Positions 60,092-64,000 of a DNA stretch of 64,000 bases are shown here, in pieces. Position 1 is the first letter of the stretch. Each line of letters starts with the position of its first letter. The DNA comes from Limnohabitans curvus (GTDB lineage Bacteria > Pseudomonadota > Gammaproteobacteria > Burkholderiales > Burkholderiaceae_C): assembly GCF_003063475.1 (NCBI RefSeq), contig NZ_NESP01000001.1, positions 2,294,001 through 2,358,000 of the forward strand. The letters are read 5' to 3'. Both the position numbers and the translations under genes were made by a program. The notes below the pieces were generated by a model. It was not told the DNA's origin. It ran no database searches and worked only from the letters and a program-made list of their open reading frames with translations.

Positions 60092-61177
60092 ATGAGTCAA
60101 AAACGCATTGCAGTGATCGCCGGCGACGGCATTGGCAAAGAAGTCATGCCCGAGGGCATTCGCGTCATGGACACCGTGGCCCGCAAATTTGGCATCGACT
60201 TGAAGTTTGACCACTTCGATTTTTCAAGCTGGGACTATTACGAGAAGCACGGCAAGATGCTGCCCGATGATTGGAAAGATCAAATCGGCGGCCACGATGC
60301 CATCTACTTTGGCGCGGTGGGTTGGCCTGACAAAATTGCCGACCACGTGTCGCTGTGGGGCTCGTTGTTGATGTTCCGTCGTGAGTTTGACCAGTACATC
60401 AACTTGCGCCCAGCCCGCTTGATGCCTGGCATCATCGCTCCCGTGGTGCGCCGTGACGGCTCGCCACGCCAGCCCGGTGAGATTGACATGTACATCGTGC
60501 GCGAAAACACCGAAGGCGAATACTCCAGCATTGGTGGGCGCATGTACCCCGGCACTGAGCGCGAAATCGTGATGCAAGAAACCGTGATGTCACGCATTGG
60601 CGTGGACCGCGTGTTGAAGTTTGCGTTTGAGTTGGCTCAGACGCGTCCTAAAAAGCACTTGACCAGCGCCACCAAATCCAACGGTATCGCCATCACCATG
60701 CCTTATTGGGATGAGCGCGTGGTGGAGATGGCCAAGAACTATCCAGGCATCAACGTGGACAAGTTCCACATCGACATCTTGACGGCGCACTTTGTGCAGC
60801 GCCCCGACTTCTTTGACGTGGTGGTGGCCAGCAATTTGTTTGGCGACATCTTGAGCGACTTAGGCCCAGCATGCACTGGCACGATTGGCATTGCGCCCAG
60901 TGCTAACTTGAACCCCGACCGCAAGTTTCCGTCGTTGTTTGAACCCGTGCACGGTTCGGCGCCAGACATTGCAGGCAAGGGCATTGCGAATCCGATTGGC
61001 CAAATTTGGTGTGGCGCCATGATGCTTGAGTTCTTGGGCCACAAAGACGCACACGATGCGGTGATGGCAGCCATTGAAAAGGTGTTGGACCCCAAGAGTG
61101 GTGCACCCAAAACACCTGACATTGGTGGTAACGCTAGTACTTCAGATGTCGGTCGTGCGATTGCTGAAGCCTTGTGA
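60092..61177 (+). CDS. Tartrate dehydrogenase/D-malate dehydrogenase
   Basis: A 361-residue beta-decarboxylating dehydrogenase of the isocitrate/isopropylmalate family. RIAVIAGDGIGKEVMPEG, YINLRPARLMPG, YIVRENTEGEYS and VVASNLFGDILSDLG are the family blocks; the substrate loop (WPDKIADHVSLWGSLL) matches tartrate/D-malate dehydrogenases (DmlA-like) rather than LeuB. It converts D-malate to pyruvate with NAD. ATG at 60092 follows AAAGG. Confidence 0.9.
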   Translation: MSQKRIAVIAGDGIGKEVMPEGIRVMDTVARKFGIDLKFDHFDFSSWDYYEKHGKMLPDDWKDQIGGHDAIYFGAVGWPDKIADHVSLWGSLLMFRREFDQYINLRPARLMPGIIAPVVRRDGSPRQPGEIDMYIVRENTEGEYSSIGGRMYPGTEREIVMQETVMSRIGVDRVLKFAFELAQTRPKKHLTSATKSNGIAITMPYWDERVVEMAKNYPGINVDKFHIDILTAHFVQRPDFFDVVVASNLFGDILSDLGPACTGTIGIAPSANLNPDRKFPSLFEPVHGSAPDIAGKGIANPIGQIWCGAMMLEFLGHKDAHDAVMAAIEKVLDPKSGAPKTPDIGGNASTSDVGRAIAEAL

Positions 61178-61292
61178 TTTTTAGCTTCAAAAAACGACTA
61201 GAATTCGCTCCCATGCTGTCTTGCGCGCCGCTTCTCTTTCAGTGAAGTTTGTCGCAAAAAGGGCCGAGACTCCCATAGCAGCGTTACACCTC

Positions 61293-61316
61293 GTATGGCT
61301 TGTAAACTAGCCATAC
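61293..61316. promoter_or_regulatory. 8-bp inverted repeat upstream of the HU gene
   Basis: GTATGGCT / AGCCATAC with an 8-bp spacer, 40 bp before the HU start. It may be an operator or a leader hairpin. Confidence 0.4.
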
Positions 61317-61355
61317 CTATTGATCAACATCACATCTCATTGAGAGGGGATTTTT

Positions 61356-61628
61356 GTGAATAAAACAGAACTGATTGAGCACATTGCTAAGCACGCCGAT
61401 ATTTCCAAGGCTGCGGCCACTCGCGCACTCGAGTCCACCATCGGCGCGGTGAAGACCACCTTGAAAAAAGGCGGCACAGTTTCTTTGGTTGGTTTCGGTA
61501 CTTTTGCAGTTGGCAAACGTGCTGCACGTACAGGCCGCAATCCTCGCACTGGCGAAGCCATCAAGATCAAGGCAGCTAAAGTGCCTAAGTTCCGTCCAGG
61601 TAAAGGTCTGAAAGACGCCTTGAACTAA
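61356..61628 (+). CDS. DNA-binding protein HU
   Basis: A 90-residue HU. GTG start at 61356 with GAGAGGGG upstream. [31 protein letters not shown] is the beta-arm and C-terminal signature that binds the minor groove. IHF was excluded by the HU-type arm. It precedes tRNA-Val and a PpiD-type gene, an arrangement common in betaproteobacteria (HU is often next to PpiD). Confidence 0.95.
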   Translation: MNKTELIEHIAKHADISKAAATRALESTIGAVKTTLKKGGTVSLVGFGTFAVGKRAARTGRNPRTGEAIKIKAAKVPKFRPGKGLKDALN

Positions 61629-61643
61629 TTTAAGGTTCAGGAT

Positions 61644-61719
61644 GGGTGCTTAGCTCAGTTGGCAGAGCGGCTGCCTTACACGCAGTAGGTCGGCGGTTCG
61701 ACCCCGTCAGCACCCACCA
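61644..61719 (+). tRNA. tRNA-Val (anticodon TAC)
   Basis: GGGTGCT acceptor stem, TAGCTCAGTTGGCAGAGC D-arm, anticodon loop CTTACAC, GGTTCGACCCC T-arm and encoded CCA; 76 nt. Confidence 0.96.
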
Positions 61720-61725
61720 CCCATT

Positions 61726-61756
61726 AAAAAGGCGAACTCCGATGTTCGCCTTTTTT
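61726..61756 (+). terminator. Rho-independent terminator after tRNA-Val
   Basis: GGCGAAC / GTTCGCC with a TCCGAT loop, A5 before and T6 after. Confidence 0.9.
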
Positions 61757-61790
61757 CTTGGCTTCTCACACATCACGATGAGTCCACTTC

Positions 61791-63686
61791 ATGTTTGATT
61801 TTGTTCGCAAGCACACGCGGGTCATGCAATTTTTGCTGTTCCTGTTGATCTTCCCGTCTTTTGTTTTGTTCGGCCTTGAGGGCTACAACCGTTTTCGCGA
61901 AGGCGGTGCAACGGTTGCCACCGTCGATGGTCATGACATCACGCAAGCGGATTGGGATGCAGCACATCGCAGCCAAGTCGAGCGCATGCGCAGCAGCATG
62001 CCCAATGTGGATGTGAAGTTGTTTGACACACCTGAAGCCAAATACAGCACGCTTGAGCGCATGGTGCGCGACCGCCTTCTGCAAGTGGCGGCGAGCAAAT
62101 TGCGTTTGGGTGCCAGCGATGCGCGTTTAGCCGCAGAGTTGCAACAAAACCCAACCATTGCAGCTTTGCGCCGCGCCGATGGCACGTTGGACATGGAGCG
62201 CTATCGTCAGTTGCTGGCCACGCAAGGCATGTCACCAGAGTCGTTTGAGGCGCAAGTGCGTGGCGACTTGGCCTCGCGTCAAGTGATGTCAGGTGTAGGC
62301 GTGACCAGCTTTAGCGCTAACGCCTTGGCCGATGTGACCTTGAATGCTTTTTATGAGCAACGCCAAGTGCAGGTGGCAAAGTTTGTGCCTGCTGACTTTG
62401 TGTCTCAAATCAAACCCAGTGATGAAGATCTGGAGACCTACTACAAAGCCAATGCCGACAAGTTTCAGTCCGCTGAACGTGCAGACATTGAATATGTGGT
62501 TTTAGATTTGGCTGCAGTGCAAAAAGGCATTGTGGTGCCAGAGGCTGAACTCAAGTCGTACTACGAACAAAACGCAGCCCGCTTGGCTGGCTTGGAAGAG
62601 CGTCGTGCGAGCCACATCTTGATCAATGCCGACAAAGGTGCCTCTGCGGCTGAGCGTGATGCTGCTCGTGTCAAGGCCCAAAGCTTATTAGCTGAGGTGC
62701 AAAAGTCGCCCAATCAGTTTGCTGAGTTGGCGCGTAAAAACTCGCAAGACACAGGCTCTGCTGCCAAAGGTGGTGACCTCGATTTCTTTGGCCGTGGTGC
62801 CATGGTCAAGCCTTTCGAAGAGGCGGCTTTCGCCCTGAAAAAGGGCGAGACCAGCGGTGTGGTGGAAACCGAATTTGGTTTTCACATCATCCGTCTGACT
62901 GACATCAAACTGCCTGAGCAAAAAAGCTTTGAGTCGCAACGCGCCAAGCTGGAGCAAGAAGTGCGTGGCCAACTGGCGCAGCGCAAATTTGCTGAGGCTG
63001 CTGAGCAGTTCACCAACATCGTGTACGAACAGTCTGATAGCCTGAAGCCCGTGGCTGAGCGCTTGAAGTTGGACGTGCAACATGCCAGCAACTTGGGACG
63101 TGAAGTGGTGGCGGGCATGACCGCAGCCAATAACCCTAAGCTGTTGGCTGCTGTGTTCTCACCAGATTCGATTGAGAAAAAGCGCAACACCGAAGCCGTG
63201 GAGTTGGCGCCCAATGTCTTGGCTGCAGCCCGCATCACCAGCTACAGTCCCGCGCGCACCTTGCCTTTGGATGAAGTCAAAGCCCGCGTCCGCGAACAAG
63301 TGGTGGCGCAACTTGCCGGTGAACGCGCACGCTCAGAAGGTGCAGCCAAGTTGACCGAGTGGAAGGCCAGCCCAGACGCTGCCAAATTGCCAGCTGCCAT
63401 CGTGGTGTCGCGCGAATCCAAGCAAGCACAACCTTCGGCTCTGGTCGAAGCCGCTTTGCGTGCCAGTACCCAAACGCTGCCAGCGTGGGTGGGCGTTGAT
63501 TTAGGCGTCAGTGGTTATGCCGTGGTAAAGGTTGAAAAAGTGTTGCCACGCGATGCAGCTAATTCACAAAGTTTGGCTCGTGAGCGTGAGCAGTACGCCC
63601 AATGGTGGGCTTCCGCCGAGGGCTTGGCTTATTACAAGCTATTAAAAGAAAAATTTAAGGCGGAAATCAAAGTAGCTCGGTTATAA
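61791..63686 (+). CDS. ppiD: Periplasmic peptidyl-prolyl isomerase (PpiD-type, parvulin)
   Basis: A 631-residue membrane-anchored chaperone. An N-terminal uncleaved helix (VMQFLLFLLIFPSFVLFG) is followed by a SurA-N-like region, then one parvulin domain (RRASHILINAD … FAELARKNSQDTGSAAKGG … PFEEAAFALKKGETSGVVET) around residues 265-370. A C-terminal helical domain completes the protein. It helps outer-membrane and secreted proteins leaving SecYEG. The TAA stop overlaps a TATAAT box for the downstream tRNA. Confidence 0.92.
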   Translation: MFDFVRKHTRVMQFLLFLLIFPSFVLFGLEGYNRFREGGATVATVDGHDITQADWDAAHRSQVERMRSSMPNVDVKLFDTPEAKYSTLERMVRDRLLQVAASKLRLGASDARLAAELQQNPTIAALRRADGTLDMERYRQLLATQGMSPESFEAQVRGDLASRQVMSGVGVTSFSANALADVTLNAFYEQRQVQVAKFVPADFVSQIKPSDEDLETYYKANADKFQSAERADIEYVVLDLAAVQKGIVVPEAELKSYYEQNAARLAGLEERRASHILINADKGASAAERDAARVKAQSLLAEVQKSPNQFAELARKNSQDTGSAAKGGDLDFFGRGAMVKPFEEAAFALKKGETSGVVETEFGFHIIRLTDIKLPEQKSFESQRAKLEQEVRGQLAQRKFAEAAEQFTNIVYEQSDSLKPVAERLKLDVQHASNLGREVVAGMTAANNPKLLAAVFSPDSIEKKRNTEAVELAPNVLAAARITSYSPARTLPLDEVKARVREQVVAQLAGERARSEGAAKLTEWKASPDAAKLPAAIVVSRESKQAQPSALVEAALRASTQTLPAWVGVDLGVSGYAVVKVEKVLPRDAANSQSLAREREQYAQWWASAEGLAYYKLLKEKFKAEIKVARL

Positions 63687-63687
63687 T
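63682..63687 (+). promoter_or_regulatory. -10 box of tRNA-His
   Basis: TATAAT, overlapping the ppiD stop codon, ~14 bp upstream of the tRNA. No clear -35 was found at the expected distance. Confidence 0.6.
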
Positions 63688-63700
63688 CTTTGCTTCTACG

Positions 63701-63776
63701 GTGGCTGTAGCTCAGTTGGTAGAGTCCAGGATTGTGATTCCTGTTGTCGTGGGTTCGAGCCCCATCAGCCACCCCA
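63701..63776 (+). tRNA. tRNA-His (anticodon GTG)
   Basis: GTGGCTG acceptor with an extra G just upstream (position -1, 63700), D-arm TAGCTCAGTTGGTAGAG, anticodon loop ATTGTGATT region with GTG, T-arm GGTTCGAGCCC and CCA. Confidence 0.95.
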
Positions 63777-63842
63777 GCATTTACTCCCGCAGTTTTATGT
63801 GCCGTCCAAGTTAGTTTGGGTGCATGTTGAGGGTTCAGATTC

Positions 63843-63876
63843 AAGCCTCTAAGTGTCATGCTTAGAGGCTTTTTTC
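63843..63876 (+). terminator. Rho-independent terminator after tRNA-His
   Basis: AAGCCTCTAAG / CTTAGAGGCTT arms with a TGTCATG loop followed by a T-run. Confidence 0.88.
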
Positions 63877-64000
63877 TTGTCTGAGTTGAACGGATGTCTT
63901 AAAGCTTGTACGCATCCCATACGGATCAATGACGACTGGGTCTGCTCTGAAGAGATTCGTTGGGCTCTTGTGTAATCTGCACCAACGCTCCCTTGCGCAT
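63862..64000 (-). CDS. Possible C-terminal end of a gene entering from the right
   Basis: An open frame of about 45 codons on the minus strand ending in TAA at 63862-63864 within the terminator stem. The encoded end (RWCRLHKSPTNLF, then DPVVIDPYGMRTSFK) looks protein-like, but no family is recognised and the start would lie outside the window. Support is weak. Confidence 0.25.
   Translation of the reverse strand, partial: CARERWCRLHKSPTNLFRADPVVIDPYGMRTSFKTSVQLRQEKSL

Noticed and set aside
1-64000. CRISPR arrays
   Set aside because: No regularly spaced 25-40 bp repeats seen; the only long repeats are the att pair and the IS ends.

Overview
The window looks like the chromosome of a freshwater or soil betaproteobacterium of the Burkholderiales, most likely Comamonadaceae. 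The evidence is an orphan tripartite-tricarboxylate (Bug) binding protein, PA2778/PA2779-type genes, DUF6502 and DUF5666 proteins, a PpiD–tRNA–HU neighbourhood and a moderate-to-high G+C housekeeping background. The genus is not determined. No CRISPR array, rRNA operon or phage structural gene was seen.

Layout. 1–830: 3' end of cobQ. 900–16440: a long co-directional catabolic block. It holds a FAS1-like/MaoC hydratase, acyl-CoA dehydrogenase, family III CoA-transferase, MmgE/PrpD protein, CitE-like lyase, a complete branched-chain-amino-acid-type ABC transporter (livHMGF plus binding protein), aldehyde dehydrogenase, SDR, Zn-alcohol dehydrogenase, LysR regulator and Bug protein. Read together, this suggests import of a small alcohol or acid, oxidation to a C5-type dicarboxylate, CoA activation, dehydrogenation, hydration and cleavage to acetyl-CoA plus pyruvate; the substrate is not known. 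16460–26080: nth, aminotransferase, gcvH, ETF-quinone oxidoreductase, SDR–thioesterase, two CMD-family proteins, a PAS-LuxR regulator divergent from a 3-oxoacid CoA-transferase pair, and a universal stress protein. 26135–30115: a DUF6502–DUF5666–PA2779–CigR-like–PA2778 cell-envelope cluster.

30184–39792 is the notable region: a ~9.6 kb integrated element inserted in tRNA-Gly(CCC). It is bounded by a 38-bp perfect repeat of the 5' half of that tRNA. Its cargo is visibly AT-rich and looks like a minimal graspetide (omega-ester/amide RiPP) locus: a winged-helix regulator, a divergent 59-aa candidate precursor with an acidic Thr/Lys/Asp-rich C-terminus, an intrinsic terminator that abuts the start codon of an MvdC/MvdD-like ATP-grasp ligase, and a small two-helix membrane protein. 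The element backbone has a 1007-aa primase-helicase replication protein whose leader can fold as an H-type pseudoknot, and a tyrosine integrase of 365 aa split by a 1230-bp IS3-family insertion with a 3-bp target duplication. It also has several tiny genes.

39866–64000 is ordinary chromosome: a Cys-rich secreted repeat protein, a winged-helix regulator, succinate-semialdehyde dehydrogenase, alaS, a TlpA-like thioredoxin, a Tat-exported transglutaminase, an RluA-type synthase, trmB, gluQ, an amine-oxidase-like flavoprotein, a LysR–pirin–DoxX–WrbA-like electrophile-response unit, trhO, dnaE, pgsA, a DMT exporter, tartrate/D-malate dehydrogenase, HU, tRNA-Val, PpiD and tRNA-His.

All functions are read from motifs and context by eye; no database search was run.
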